DNA from: Phylloscopus collybita
Lineage: Eukaryota; Chordata; Aves; Passeriformes; Phylloscopidae
Length of the DNA: 64,000 nucleotides
NCBI GenBank assembly: GCA_027886175.1
Contig: JAJNNQ010000024.1
Span: 27,259,001-27,323,000 of the forward strand
Direction of reading: 5' to 3'
The notes beneath the pieces are model-generated. The model saw only the letters and a program-made list of their open reading frames with translations. It was not told the DNA's origin and ran no database searches. Every line of letters starts with the position of its first letter. Position 1 is the first letter of the stretch. Both the position numbers and the translations under genes were made by a program. Below, piece after piece: positions 48,401 through 60,467 of the stretch.

Positions 48401-49134
48401 TGTCAGGTAAAATGTCTGTGTGGATGCTGAAACTGCTTGACTGCTCTCCCGTCAGTCTTGTTAGGAGCTCATTTTATTATGCTTTGTTATTGAAAGTCTG
48501 AGTTCATTTTGGGACCTCTTAATTACAATGCTGCTTGCTTTGGAAATGAAACCTGCAACGTTGTCTGCAAGCAGTCACAGAGCAGAGAATTGTACCAGAC
48601 AAGCTAAAAAAAGATGTTGGAGGCAAACCTTCAGCTGTAAAGGTCTCCAATTTATGGCGAGGCAGGTTACTGCAGGGGCATTCGAGCCCAGTCACTCCGT
48701 GTTAGGATGATGAAAATGGGGAGCAGCCGCCCCGGGTGAGAGCCGTGGTGGTAGAGCATGGGCACTACGTCAGCCTTTGCCATGCTAGTACCTGGTGTCA
48801 CAGCCTTTGTCACAGCCTTTGGGCAGCTGGTGTGAAAAACAGGAACACAATTCAGGGGAAATCCTGCAGGTTTGGAGAGGAAGGCAGGCAGGAGCAGGAG
48901 AACAGGTCAGGTACAAGGTAAGGAATTTGTGTGCATTACAGCTAGCATGGGCAGCTGCAGACTTGGTAAACACATTATTTTGGAGATCATTGAGGTGAGA
49001 TGCTTGCAATGGGAACCCATTCTAGGCAATGTTTCCTGCCAGCAAAAGAACTCTGCAAACTCTATGGAAAACATGCAGGCAGCTGCAGACACAGGGCAGG
49101 GAAGTGGGTGGAGGTGGTGAATATGCAAGCATAT
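33421..49134. other. 15.7-kb non-coding stretch
   Basis: No supported gene, RNA gene or clear transposon. Small features: an AT-rich, possibly regulatory segment at about 33390-33560; three tandem GTAGGAAA-type units at 34389-34412; a 9-bp perfect inverted repeat at 35599-35623; a short G-rich (GGGGGT)n at about 35768-35785; and a 13-bp tandem duplication (TGTCACAGCCTTT) near 48797-48821. Open frames up to about 195 codons (47074-47661 +) lack domains and show no splice or start context that would support them. Confidence 0.5.
35599..35623. repeat. 9-bp perfect inverted repeat
   Basis: CTGCCTGGC, a 7-base spacer (TTCTCCT), then GCCAGGCAG. The stem would form a small stable hairpin in RNA. 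There is no run of T after it and no gene beside it, so no function is proposed. Confidence 0.7.
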
Positions 49135-49922
49135 GGATCAACCATATGAAGTTTAACAAGAGCAAGTGCCAGAGTCTGGGCTGGGGCAGCCCTGGTTCTG
49201 TGTACAGACTGGGGAACGAGAGGCTGGGGAGAATCACTGTGGAAAGGGACCTGGGGGTCCTGGCTGATGAAAAGTGGAATCTGAATGAGAAGTGCCCTGG
49301 CAATCAGGAGGGCCAACCATGTCCTGGGGGGTATCAGGCACAGCACTGCCAGCAGGGCAAGAGAGGGGATTGTCCTGCTCTGCTCTGAGCTGGGGTGGCC
49401 TCACCTTGGGTGCTGAGGGTAGTTTTGGGCACTGCAATATAAGAAAGACATTGAGCTATTAGAGAGTGCCCAGAGGAGGGCAATGAGGATGGTGAAGGGT
49501 CTGGAGGGGAAGCCATATGATGAGTGGCTGAGGTCACTCAGTCTGTTCAGCCTGGAAAAGAGGAGATCTTGTGGTGGTCCTCAGGATCCTTAGGAGAGGA
49601 AGCAGAGGGGAAGGTACACATCTCTTCACTCTAGTGACATGTGACAGGACTCGTGGCAATGGCATAAAGCTGAGTCGGGGCAGGTTAAGTTTGGATATCA
49701 AGGGAAAGATTTTTCACCCAGAGTGTTCTTGAGTGCTGTAACAGGCTCCCCAGAGACATGGACACTACACCAAACCTGACAGAGTACAAGGAGCACTTGG
49801 ACAGTGCTCTCAGGCACATGGTGCCACTCTTGGGGTGTCCTGTGCAGGGCCAGGAGTTGGACTCAATGATCGTGATGGGTCCCTTGCAGCTCAGCATATT
49901 CTGTGATTCTAGGATTCTATAT
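49135..49922 (+). mobile_element. CR1 LINE fragment with intact 3' end
   Basis: About 790 bp on the + strand. The left part encodes KFNKSKCQ and ERDLGVLAD, and the middle encodes YKKDIELLESAQRRAMRM and [10 protein letters not shown]. All are conserved blocks of the CR1 ORF2 C-terminus, here interrupted by frameshifts and stops. The right end has the CR1 3' tail: GGACTCAATGATC, GGGTCCC, then ATTCTGTGATTCTAGGATTCTA, the degenerate octamer repeats. 5' truncation with a preserved 3' end is the normal product of CR1 retrotransposition. Confidence 0.92.
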
Positions 49923-51029
49923 ACAGGAAGCAATCCCTAGTATAATATATGTCCCAGTGTATAGGGAGGCTTACTGGGAGGGGTAGTGGGGTACAATTTC
50001 AACTAGTGAGAAAGCTGCAGCACAGCCATCACTAGAAGCACTCAAGTAAACATTTCACCTGTCTGTCAGGAGAGTGATCCTGCCTTTTCTGCATGGGCAC
50101 AACCATGGACAACAAAGGACTAACACATCAGTCCTGTCATTGTGCTCCAATCACAGGTCCTCTGAATGCTTCCAAGAGCACAGACAGGGTCTGCAAACCC
50201 CTCATAAGGAAACTCAGATCCTTCATGTCCCAGATAAGGGAGAACTCCCCTAAACTCTGACTGGTCTCTGCCACCCAGAAAGACAGGTCTGCCAATTTTA
50301 AGCCTTAACTGAAAAGCAGAGCACAAGCCCAACAGTGTGATGGACACGCTGATTCGCCAGTGCACACCAAGCAATACATACAAAATCAATGCAGGCATGG
50401 ACTGAGGCTTTTCTATCTCCAAACAACTCGGCAGCACCAGGGCTCCCCCCATTTCACCGAGGGCAGCTGCTCTAAGCAGAGCCTGGGGGCGCTGGGTGCT
50501 GCTAATGTCCGCCAAATCCCTCCCAGACCCTATCAAAGAGACGTGAGGACTGGCACCCCACTGCAGTTTGACAGCAGACAGATTTTACAGTGACAGTGTA
50601 GGGTAAAGTGTTACTGGAAAATGTAACATTTGCAACACATCTCCACTGAAAATCACAAGTGCTAGTGCTGTTTGTTTCCTCCTACATGTATTTATATATA
50701 TTTGTAAAGAACAAAAATGATGTTGAGAAGGGGACAAAACGTAGATGGACTCAGGCAGTCTATCCTGTGCTCTAGGATAATTTACTACTAGAGGGTCTCT
50801 CCTCCAGCATTTTTCTGTCTGTATATATGCATCCCCAAAAAATCATATCTTTACAATATTCCTTCATAAGCCAAGCCAAGAAACAGAATTAGAAGTTCGC
50901 TTGATATTCTATCTACATTTTTGTCCTTGAGCTGTATTATATCACTCCTGCTTATATACCTCCTGCTACCCTTCTGATCAGCTTCTCTACCTCAAATTCA
51001 CACCCTTCAAATTACAGGAAGACAGTTAG
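49923..51029. other. Non-coding stretch
   Basis: No recognisable gene. The right half is AT-rich with ATATAT-type runs around 50690. A 138-codon minus frame at 50120-50536 has no family resemblance. Confidence 0.5.
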
Positions 51030-51235
51030 GAGCCCCCCCCTTAATCACCAATTTTCCATGATAAACACACTTAGTTGCTTTAATCTTTCTTCATACCTCG
51101 GCTCCCCTCCAGCACCCTAATCATTGTTGTTATTCTTTGAACTCCTTCTAACGTGCCTGCCTCTGTGCCAATGAGATGTCCGGAGCGGAGCACCGAGGTG
51201 TGGGTGGGATCTGACCAAAGCTGCATGCTAATTTC
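51030..51235 (-). mobile_element. Probable ancient CR1/L3-type LINE fragment
   Basis: The order CCTCGGCTCC ... CAGCACCCTAATCATTGTTG ... TTCTTTGAACTCCTTCTAA ... GTGTGGGTGGGATCTGACC follows the same layout as the minus-strand CR1 at 27.8 kb, from the block before the RT end to the 'average-type' tail, but is far more diverged. This is the form in which old amniote CR1/L3 relics are usually seen. Such relics are sometimes conserved as regulatory DNA. The call is from pattern memory only. Confidence 0.5.
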
Positions 51236-53496
51236 ACCATTAGGAAGGTTAGGTGTCTCTGGCAGCATGCGGGTGTTTGTTCATTCACACATCTCATTGC
51301 TCCTGGCGGGGCTGTCCTCCAGCCGGCTGCAGTTTCCTGCTCCCACTATCGTTTGTTGGTTTTATTTAACCAAGGGATTAAAAGCTTCCAGGACGGTAAT
51401 TACAATGATCGTTTGAGTGGCATGTCCTCTGGCACGGGAAGTGCCCGCGGGGATGGGTCAGACAGTGCTCCCATACTCACAGCCTCTGCAGGGGATCTCC
51501 ACCCACAGCAAGCTGAATCCAAGTGCAAAGGCACATGGCCAGAACACCGTGGCCACAGGCAGAAGAATCCCAGGGAATGTATGGAGGGACTTGGTGCCCT
51601 TTGAAACTTGGGGCCCTGCAAAGGGAGACTGCCTGAGCACAAGTTCGACAGCACTATCCTCAAACACAGCCGGAATCTAGGGCAGGAAAGGCAGCTAGGG
51701 ATGCTCCAAAGTGGCAACTGCAATCTTTTACTGTCAAGGAAAATGTAGCATAAAAGCCACCCACACGAGGCTGTAGAGTCACATTAGCTCCAGCATCCTA
51801 AGCCAGGATGAAAAGAGTTTCTGGTGATACATGGCTACAGGGTGGAACAACAGCCCGTCACTGAGCCGCTGGTGCGGAGCACAGGCTGGGAAGTGTCCTA
51901 CAGGTAGACGACAAAAGTCATCTGGACAGAAACACAGGGATGCAATATTTTCAATTTGTTAGCTTTCTGCGTATGTTCCAGGAACAAATGTCCATAAACA
52001 GAGGTAATGAGTCTTGCCTGGTTTGAGACACAGAGCTGAAAAGCCCTCCACGTAAGGAACAGGCAGTATTAATAATACATTAGACTTCCCTTCAATACCA
52101 CTCTCATAGCTGAGAACATGCGTGACCCTGCACAAGCTTCATCATCTCTCGTCTCTGTGCCTTGGGGGCTTCAGAGTAATTTCAAACTTTGAAAGTCTTC
52201 CCCTCCACTTGCTCCAGCTTCTGTTGTTCCTCGAGAGCCGTCTGAATTTCACAACATCACCTGAGCAGCAGATAAGTAAAAATTGCCTCAGCCGTAGAGG
52301 AGAAATCTAGGTTAATTATGTTGATAACTTAACCCCCAGGCTAATCTCTGGTCCATTAAGGTAAGCAGATGGTCAGCTCACTGCAGGGAAGAGGAAGGGA
52401 GGACAGAGTAGCATCTCTCATTCACAACATGCAGGATCAGACGTGTCCCCGAGAGGATGGGCATTCCCAGCCTGCTCCCTTCCCCCACAGACGGGTTCTG
52501 TTTGCGCCATAGCTGGCAGGGCGATACGGAAAGGGGAACGCAGAACCACGAGCAGGAAAACAAAAAGCCCACACAAGGTGAGAGTTTTTATGATTCAAGT
52601 AAGCAGTGCACTGGCACAGACTGAAAACGGGGAGGGATAGGGAACGGCAAGCGCATATGGATGGGTCTTGCAGGCTGACATATCAGAAACGGGGCGGTGA
52701 AACAAAATATCTGTAAGAAATACAGGTCAGGCGCAATGTCATTGCAAGAATGGAGGAGACACATCTGCAAAATAGTCTCCTGACCAAAGCAGACACTGAA
52801 AGCCCTCCCAGGAGCATTACTGCATGGGTTATGTCCCTCCCAAGGTGACAGGGAAGGAGGACCTTTTGGTCAGAGCTATGAATAGGTGTCCCAACTTCTG
52901 TCCTCAATTCTTTCAGAAATGAATGGATCAAGCAGCAGCAAGGCATTTTGTCTCAGTTTCTCCATCTGTAAAAAAATTCCTCCTACACCTTGCAGGGGGA
53001 TTTTGTAAAGCTTAAAAATGCCTGTACAGTGTTTTTCATCCCTCGGATGAAAAGGAACTGTGACATCTCACATCTCCCTTAGCAGTCAGCCCATTTCTTC
53101 AGCAGAGAGACAGGGATGCCAGTAGCTGCTCTGCCTGCTTAAAAGCTCCCTGGCTTCCATTGAAATTGCAGAAGAATCTTTATTTGCTCTCTTCCATATA
53201 AACAGCAAATCCCAGGAGGAGAACAGATGATAGGTTTGTGTGCAAACAACTGCAGTGTATAGAAGGGACCCTCCAAATCAGCAATTTGGGGGATCATTCC
53301 TCAGGGCAAACCCACCCCTTCTGAACTTAATCCTCCAACCACCGTAGCAAGTGACTTCACAAACACTGACACTCTGCAGGCCCTCTGGCAGAGCAACAAA
53401 GGTGCCCACAGCATGGGAACTTTCAGCCTTACAGAGAAACAGAAACTGGGATCTTCAGCCTAACCCTTATTCTTAAAGGTGCAGTTCAAGAGGAGT
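51236..53496. other. Non-coding stretch
   Basis: No supported gene. Parts (51240-51420 and 51940-52330) are of even composition and retain CpG sites in a way that could reflect conserved non-coding DNA, but only an alignment can decide. Open frames are short. Confidence 0.45.
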
Positions 53497-53498
53497 GG

Positions 53499-53805
53499 TC
53501 CTGCTGCAGTGTTACATGACCATAACTCTTGTTGCATGACCAATGGTCCTGCTGCAGTGTTGTATGACCATAGCTCTTGTTGCATGACCAATGGTCCTGC
53601 TGCAGTGTTACATGACCATAGCTCTTGTTGCATGACCAATGGTCCTGCTGCAGTGTTGCATGACCATAGCTCTTGTTGCATGACCAATGGTCCTGCTGCA
53701 GTGTTGTATGACCATAGCTCTTGTTGCATGACCAATGGTCCTGCTGCAGTGTTGCATGACCATAGCTCTTGTTGCATGACCAATGGTCCTGCTGCAGTGT
53801 TGCAT
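53499..53805 (+). repeat. 48-bp minisatellite, six full units plus a partial seventh
   Basis: Units start at 53499 and then every 48 bp (53547, 53595, 53643, 53691, 53739), with a partial copy from 53787. Within a unit, GTTGCATGACCA occurs twice, at offsets 13 and 33, so the 48-mer itself came from a smaller duplication. Copies differ at only one to three bases, all in the first GTTGCATGACCA-like half. Because 48 is a multiple of three, both strands keep long open frames with a 16-residue period; these are not supported as genes. Near-identity suggests recent expansion. Confidence 0.96.
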
Positions 53806-54048
53806 TGCCATACTTGGGACTCCTGCGTGAACCACAGCACCACTGTCAAGCTGCTAAGCTAATGTACAACGTGTGCATTAAACAATTACATCTGAAGGTG
53901 ACGGGACCAGCTGGTGCACATTAGAGCCATTTTACTCATTTAGGGGATAGCCTGAGTAGCCTTCCCTTAAACATGCACTTGGTGGGCTCCAGGTGGGCTG
54001 CCCTTTGGGAAAAGCAGGGGTTATAAGCAGAAGGTAGCACCTGCAAAG

Positions 54049-54115
54049 CCACATTTACATGGAGTATTCCAGGCAGAATCACTTGAAGGAAGAACCTTAC
54101 TTTGGATTCAGCCAG
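54049..54115 (+). repeat. Dispersed repeat, copy 1 of 2
   Basis: Starts CCACATTT and contains AATCACTTGAAGGA and CTTTGGATTC. It resembles 55745-55811: the core of 37 bases matches at 33 positions, with looser similarity before it. Same orientation, 1.7 kb apart. It is either a local duplication or two members of an old repeat family that I cannot name. Confidence 0.6.
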
Positions 54116-55744
54116 GATGAAGCTGCACAGCTCTGGCTGGCATGCTGTGATGCAAGGGGCATGAGCCTATACCCAGTGCTGCACTGAAGCAACCTCATGG
54201 CTTTCAGACCAGCGCTGGCTTTCATCCAGGGGCTCAGATAGAAGGTCAAGTGAGCTTACTTCTGCCTGCAGTATCTCATGTAGGCATTGTCCACATCACC
54301 TCCCTGTCAGCCTGCAGATCCCCTGCTTCTCCTCTTTCCTTTCCCCCTCTGTTCCCTTTCCGTAGTGCAGGTTCTTTTGGGAGGCAGGGACATATGACAC
54401 TGAGTGGCAACTCAGCACCATTAACACAGGCACACACACACACAGAGATGGTTCACAAAAGGAACTGCTGCTTCCCTGAGGAAAGTGCACACAGCTTCAC
54501 CTCCCAGCAGCACCCTCCAGGCAGTCATCCTTTCTGCACTGCACCTCACGGAGCGGCAACAAAAGTGCAGCCTCCGTCAGAAAAATAAGTGCTACCGAAG
54601 GACCCCATCTCAATGCCGAGATGTGCTGCCTCTGTGTGCACCCACACACCCAGCTTTGCTCACCCAGATACATTTTAATGGCTCCCTATTCCTTCTGGTA
54701 CTGCATAACCAACTAAGCTGTTCCTCTCCTGGCTCAAATTCCAGCATTAATAAAAAGCATTCTAAAATAATACCCATAACCAGCAGCATCAGCCCTTTAT
54801 AGGGTATTGCTGGCTCATGACTGGCATGAAGAAGCAGGCATCTCCCTGGGCCCTCCAACTGAGAGGGCTCACTGCCTCCTCCCCCACCATCCCAGCCAGC
54901 ACACTCACTTCTCCAGACTGAGGGACCCTGGGCATGTGCTGTGCCCCTTGGTGAGGCTGCACTTCTGTAGGTAGGCAGATGTCAAACCCTCAGTGCCACT
55001 GACAGGTGCTTAAGCCACAGGTCCCTAAATACTCTCCCAGATACAAGATACAACAGGGAAACCCAAGGAAAAGCTGGCAGCTCTCACTCTGCAGAAACTG
55101 GCAGTACCAGCAGTGGGGTGAGAGCAGGAAAGATGCCTTATTGTGTTCCAGAGTCCTGCGTGCGTTTGTGGCACAAAAGCACCGAGCCTGCTCCAGTGTC
55201 GGTGACACCAGCAGCATCATGATGCACCAATTGCTCTGTACTGAGCCTCACCACCTCGTTTTGTGTCCCCTGGGGAAAGGATTCCATTGGTGCTGGAAGA
55301 AGAAGCAAATGTTTCAAGCAGCGAGGAAACATCTGACAATGCAACACTGACAACATGGATGTTAGAAACAGTACATGGGAAGGACGCATTTTGTCTCACT
55401 CCTCAAAATATTTGGGCTTGTAAAAACACACAGGAAAAATCAATTTCTCCTTTGATTCCAGGAAGTCAGACTGAAAATGAGCAAGAGCAGGACTCAGAAC
55501 TTCCTCCACATGTGCACCCGCATTGAGCATGTTAATTAGCAAAGGCCAGACTAGAGGAGAAATAAGCAGTTGTGTTCCTCTCCCAGCACCTGTCCTGCTA
55601 AGTCACGAGTGTTATCCCCTCTACCCCTGCACATGGAATGGGAAGATACCAAGACACAAAGCATAAATCCAGCTCTTCCATTCCAGGATGCTCCAAGGCG
55701 GGCAGGTGTGACCCTGTAGAGCCCTGAGGAGGAGGGAAGATACA

Positions 55745-55811
55745 CCACATTTCAGTGAGGCTTTCCTCTCCTCAATCACTTGAAGGAGGAACCCTGCTTT
55801 GGATTCTGCCC
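55745..55811 (+). repeat. Dispersed repeat, copy 2 of 2
   Basis: Partner of the segment at 54049. The core has AATCACTTGAAGGA and CTTTGGATTC. Similarity fades sharply on the right side of both copies, which would fit a repeat boundary. Confidence 0.6.
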
Positions 55812-56490
55812 AGCACTGCATAGTGATAATTTCTAATCCAGCAGCTGAAAGATTACAGAAAGTTGAAGAAGACAGATGGTGTGGCAAAGATGGAGAAGCC
55901 CTATTGCCTGGCTACAGCCTGCACTTGCCAAGGTTAGGTGCAGGATTTCAGAAAGCTCCTCCCTCTGTTTAAGGCACCACTTGCCCAGAGCCAGCCGGCC
56001 CAAACATACCCGTGACTTGCTGGAGCAGCAGAGGCTGCTGGCAGGAAGGATTGCAGATGACCTGCAAGGAAGAGGGATCCCTCTTCTGCACAGCCTCACA
56101 GGGCTTTTGGTTTGGGACCAGGCAGGGAATAAAGACATTTTACATCCATCCAGCACTTTGCAGAGGCACAAGCACAACCCCCACCAATTCACACACTGCC
56201 TCCTTTCACTGCAAGCAACAGTCACCCTTCCCAGTTTTGTCTGCTGGAAAAGAAGGCACGCAAACTTTTGTAGCAAGTCAACATCAGAGCCTGGGACAAA
56301 GTGCTGCAGGCTGCCCTTGCTCCCTGCAGCAGGCTCTGCTCTCCTTCAGGAGCACCCACACCTGCCTTGCTCTGCCCCTGCCCTCAGCCCAGCTGGGGCA
56401 CAGTGGTGGCCCAGAGAAAGCTCACGTGCCAGCCAACACCAGCCTTGCTCCCAGCAGGGCTGCAGGAGAAGGATGCTTAGATCTTTGGAT

Positions 56491-56778
56491 GTAATCCTGG
56501 TTCGTGCCTGTGATATTTTGGTTTCTCTGAAACTCTTTCCCAGAGACTGTCCTGTCAACAAGAGACATGTTTTCCTAACTGTAACCTATGTTTACATTCC
56601 TTTCCCTAGGAGGGACTTCTTGATGTCCCTCTGACTTGACCAATGTAGTTGAAGAAGTTTGTCTTTCTTCCACCCCTTGGGTGGTCCTTTGTAAAATAGT
56701 ATAAAGGGAAGAAATTCCCGGGTAATAAATTGGAGTCATTGTCAGCCTTCTGAACTCGGAGTCCATGTCATTGTAATC
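56491..56778 (+). mobile_element. Probable solo LTR or LTR fragment
   Basis: TATAAAG at 56700-56706 is followed 24 bases later by AATAAA at 56724-56729, then a GTC/TTG-rich stretch (TTGGAGTCATTGTCAGCC) like the R-U5 of avian class II LTRs. This close promoter-polyadenylation spacing is typical of short-R LTRs and unusual elsewhere. GTAATC occurs at 56491-56496 and again at 56773-56778 and may be a 6-bp target duplication, but the ends inside it are not a clean TG...CA, so the borders are uncertain. No internal retroviral sequence flanks it. Confidence 0.5.
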
Positions 56779-58986
56779 TTAAACAGCATCATTTGGATTT
56801 TTGGTTTTGTGGGTTTGCAATAGTCTGAGGCCTAAATGAAAATTAATGGATGGATGGGGGTTTTTTACACCTGCTCTTTTAATTGTTCTTAAGATACATT
56901 AGAAATATTAGATCTCAGCTACTTAATTTTTGCCGAAGACATCTTCAGTGAGCTGAAATAGTTACTCACAAACAACCAAATAGAAGTGTGAGCAAGAAAA
57001 CTGAAAGAAACATTGAAAACTCACCTTCTGCTTGATGTTAACACTTAATTAAACTGGTTGCCTGGCAAATGCTATGCAAAATAGCTCTTTTCCTGAAAGC
57101 CAATGCCATTTTCAGACAAGGATGAAGAAACCTCATGAAACATCACACTTTTTTAATCTTCCAGAAACCCTCCAGGAAAACCTAGACTACAGCTTTCTGA
57201 TATTTCTCATGTAAGTAACAAGTAGAGAAAAAAAACCAAACATACTCCAGGAGATTCCAGGCACCCATGGATAAGGGCATAGGCATCAGCAGCACTGCAG
57301 TAACCTCCACAAACCAGCAATGGATCAGTGAAACATGCAGAAGTCTGACAAAAGAAACTTCTCTGCTTCTAATGGCAGCATATATTTCTTTTTATGGGAC
57401 ACCTTTTAAATAAGGCAAAGCAAATAAACCTGAGTCATGGCATCCAGTTCTGCTCTTAGATTTCTGCAGGCTGCATGAACCTTGGCAAAACCTCTCCTGT
57501 TCCTACCCCCTAGACTTGCCTCCTTCCAAACAAGGATCTCAGGGACATTCTTGATGCCTAAAGAGGAAAATTCATTTTGACAGATCCAGGAGGAATAAGG
57601 GGCACTCCCCGGATTTGCACTGGCACAGCCAGGACACAAGTCCCCCTTCCTGCCCACTGAGTGAAGATGCCAGGCACATCCAGGACAAGGGTGGCACAGG
57701 CTGCTCGCACAACTCCAACCATTGCAAACTGAACATGCCCTCATGCCCTTGATTTAATAAATAAAACATTAGAAAGCCCACACAGAGCTCCATGCCCCAC
57801 TTACAAAAAAAAAATCAAAACAAAACAAAAACAACAACCCAAAACTTAAAGCTCAGTGGACCAAAGTCCCACTGCTGAATCTAAGCGTGGTCTGAGGGCA
57901 GACAGTGCTTTATACCTCTGTCCTCTGCCTCAGTGGAATGTGCCGAGGGCGTTATTTACAGCAGAGGCATTGTTACACACCAGTTACTCTTTCTTTTGGA
58001 GCTGTGGAGGCTGCAGGAATAATGAGATAATTATCCCCATCGTTCCCAACAATGGTGGGAATGAGACTGCCTTTGTCCCCTGCTCCAGACTGCACAAACT
58101 TGGACGGTTTTGTTCGGCCAGCAGAGCCACCTTAGCAGAGGCTCCCAGGACGTTTCAGCTGAGGCAGCACCCGGTTGTTTGTGTGGGGGCACAAAGACCA
58201 CAGCAGACTCTGGATATCCCCACACAGCAGAAATTCTCTGACTGGGAAATTTCAGCCCACAGAGATCCCAGCGTGTCCCCACTCCCCTCAAAACACACGC
58301 TGTGCCCTACTTGGGCAAGGATCGTCGGGAAATGCAGACAGCAGATGGGAGGGAATTAAACTCAGATTGAGGAGAGACTCAGGCCCCCCAGAATTGAGAC
58401 TTATTCCTGGCAACACACAGCTGAAAAGCACTTAGATATCAGCAGTCCTTGTTAATTCACCAGAGAGTATTATCCAAGCTTGTTACAAGATTGATGTTCA
58501 GTGTGCTACAATCATTTAATAGTTACCCCCAGCATTTGGCCTGGATAGGGATGCAAAATCTAGTAGCCAGAAGTTGTTTCTCTTCCTTGCTTGATCATTT
58601 TGCTGATCTCTTGGCCTGAGTATAATGGATCAGATTAGAAGGCTTTCTTCCTTTTTTTTTTTCTTTTGGCTTCTTAGTCTCCTTAAACTAGATTCACACT
58701 TCTGCAGGCCACTTGTCATCACTGCCAGGAGCATTAATTAGAGCTGATAAGAACCTGCATTACCTGCTGTGGCACAGAAATGGCATCGTGGAGGAGAAGC
58801 TTGGACCAGGAGCTCGACAGAGCAGCCACCCTCCCTTACAATTCAACACATACAATGGCTCCACATACATTGGGGCAGTCTAGAGCTCACTGGGAAGCCA
58901 GAGAAAGGTTGTGCAGTTGCCAAACCTGACAGCAAAAGTGCAGCTGAAAGTCCTTAATGTAAAGTTACAGGTTGCACTGCTCCGCC
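56779..58986. other. Non-coding stretch
   Basis: No supported gene. An A-rich tract with CAAAA units lies at about 57805-57845. The segment around 58015-58110, with GATAATTATC, is a candidate regulatory patch by texture only. Confidence 0.5.
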
Positions 58987-59032
58987 TGCGGGTGGACTAG
59001 ATGGGCCCTTCCACCCTAATTCTTTTCACCAA
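58987..59032 (+). mobile_element. Possible short remnant of a CR1 3' end
   Basis: GGTGGACTAGATGGGCCC, TTCCACCCTAATTCTTTT resembles the last 45 bases of older CR1 copies (GGACTAGATG, CCTTCCA, then ATTCT). It is too short and diverged for certainty. Confidence 0.35.
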
Positions 59033-60467
59033 CCTGAATTTCAGGGAAGACACAGGACTGCAGGCTTCATAGACTACAAAGCCACCATCATTAGGTAACA
59101 CCTTGATGCAGTATTCCTCTTATTTCCGCTGGCATGACGGCTCGCTGCTCTCCTATGGCAGAGAAGCTCAGCAACAGCCCCAGCTCATCTCACACTCAGC
59201 AGACCTCTCAGCAGCAAGACTGTTTGCAATGGATGGCAAACCACCATCCCCGTGGCAATCCTTTTTCCCTCCATCACATCTTCTGGCTTTCACCAGCCCC
59301 CAGCTGAGAGGAGCCCCCGTGGGCCTGATGGCTGCCTGGGGATGAGCACAACAGAGCCAGTCATCCCAGGGTCACACACAACAGCTGCATTTACAGGGAC
59401 TGTGCCCGTGACTTGTTGAAGCTGTTTCAGCTGGGGAACAAAAACCCTTTTTCTGCTCCCCCTTGTTTTTAAGTGGGCATCAGGCACAGGAGAATGATGC
59501 TGGCTTTGCACACAGCTGTGGCACCCACCCACACCCTGTACCACTGGCAGCAGGAGAGCTGCTCGCTGCGGGACCCACTGCACTGAGCTCTGGAGGCACA
59601 CATTTACATCCTCAGCTCCCCAGAAAAGGGCAACTCTTCTTGAGGGCTCCCAGCTGCTCATCAGGGAAAGCTACCAGGCACCAGGGTCCTCTGCCTCCCT
59701 TTTCTGGGGCAGCAGAGGTAGGAAAATGAGGAGGGACTCTGCAGGGCTGTGAAAGGGAAGAAGCTAAATATTTTTGGCAAATAGAGAACACAAGCTGGAA
59801 AAAAAATGGACGAATTGTGTAGATGATTGTATGAAACTGATTTAAAAAGAAAAGACAGGTTTAGTAGGTCAGAATTACTTCCCCCAGTACACCCAGGTTT
59901 CTCTGTCTCTTTCAAAGTAACTGCAGAAGAAAATAAAATCAGTTTCTTATGATATCCAGGTGGTAAGTAGTGCATGAAGGAAAGACATATAGATTTTATG
60001 GATACCAGGGAGAAAACAGGAGTTGAAACTCATAGACTTTGTTTCTGTTCCTCTTTCCACTTTGTATCAGCAACCAAAGCCTAGGTAAAAGAAAAGCTCA
60101 CACACCCCTTTCCCTGCCTTTTGTCTCTTTCAAGCTAGGTGAGAGCTATCAGCCTTCCAGCTTGATTTCAGCAAGAAAATCCAGCCCCTGTGTCCAGGAG
60201 AGGGTTGGCTGGAATGTCTCTTCCCCACCAAAACTCTCAGGCACCCCAGCCCATAGCTGTGCTAGCCCTGCAAAGCCAGGCTGCTGACCTTTTCCTGGCA
60301 CAAGCCTCTCCGCATATTGCATGAGGGGATTGTTGTTTTCTCATGGGCTACTCATTTAAGAACATGATATTTGGAGCTGGGATAGAAAGGTTCCATTTAG
60401 CCAGATCTTTTATTCCCTCTCTCACCCACACGTACACGCGTGCCGCTCCCCCATGGACAGCTGTCTG
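59033..60467. other. Non-coding stretch
   Basis: No recognisable gene or repeat. Open frames of up to 123 codons on the minus strand near 59.3-59.7 kb have no domain pattern. Confidence 0.5.

Larger units (their letters stand above)
53806..56490. other. Non-coding stretch with a short duplicated segment
   Basis: No supported gene. It contains two related copies of a roughly 67-bp segment (54049-54115 and 55745-55811) and a small CA tract near 54427-54443. The 252-codon open frame starting at 55876 crosses into the LTR-like sequence on its right and has no domain pattern. Confidence 0.5.

Noticed and set aside
53499..53805. CRISPR-like array
   Set aside because: Units are contiguous with no unique spacers, and the DNA is vertebrate.
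53460..53862. 127-129-codon repeat proteins on both strands
   Set aside because: Produced by the 48-bp minisatellite, whose period is a multiple of three; no start or splice support.
55876..56634. 252-codon open frame on the + strand
   Set aside because: Crosses into the LTR-like unit and shows no domain, codon pattern or splice context.
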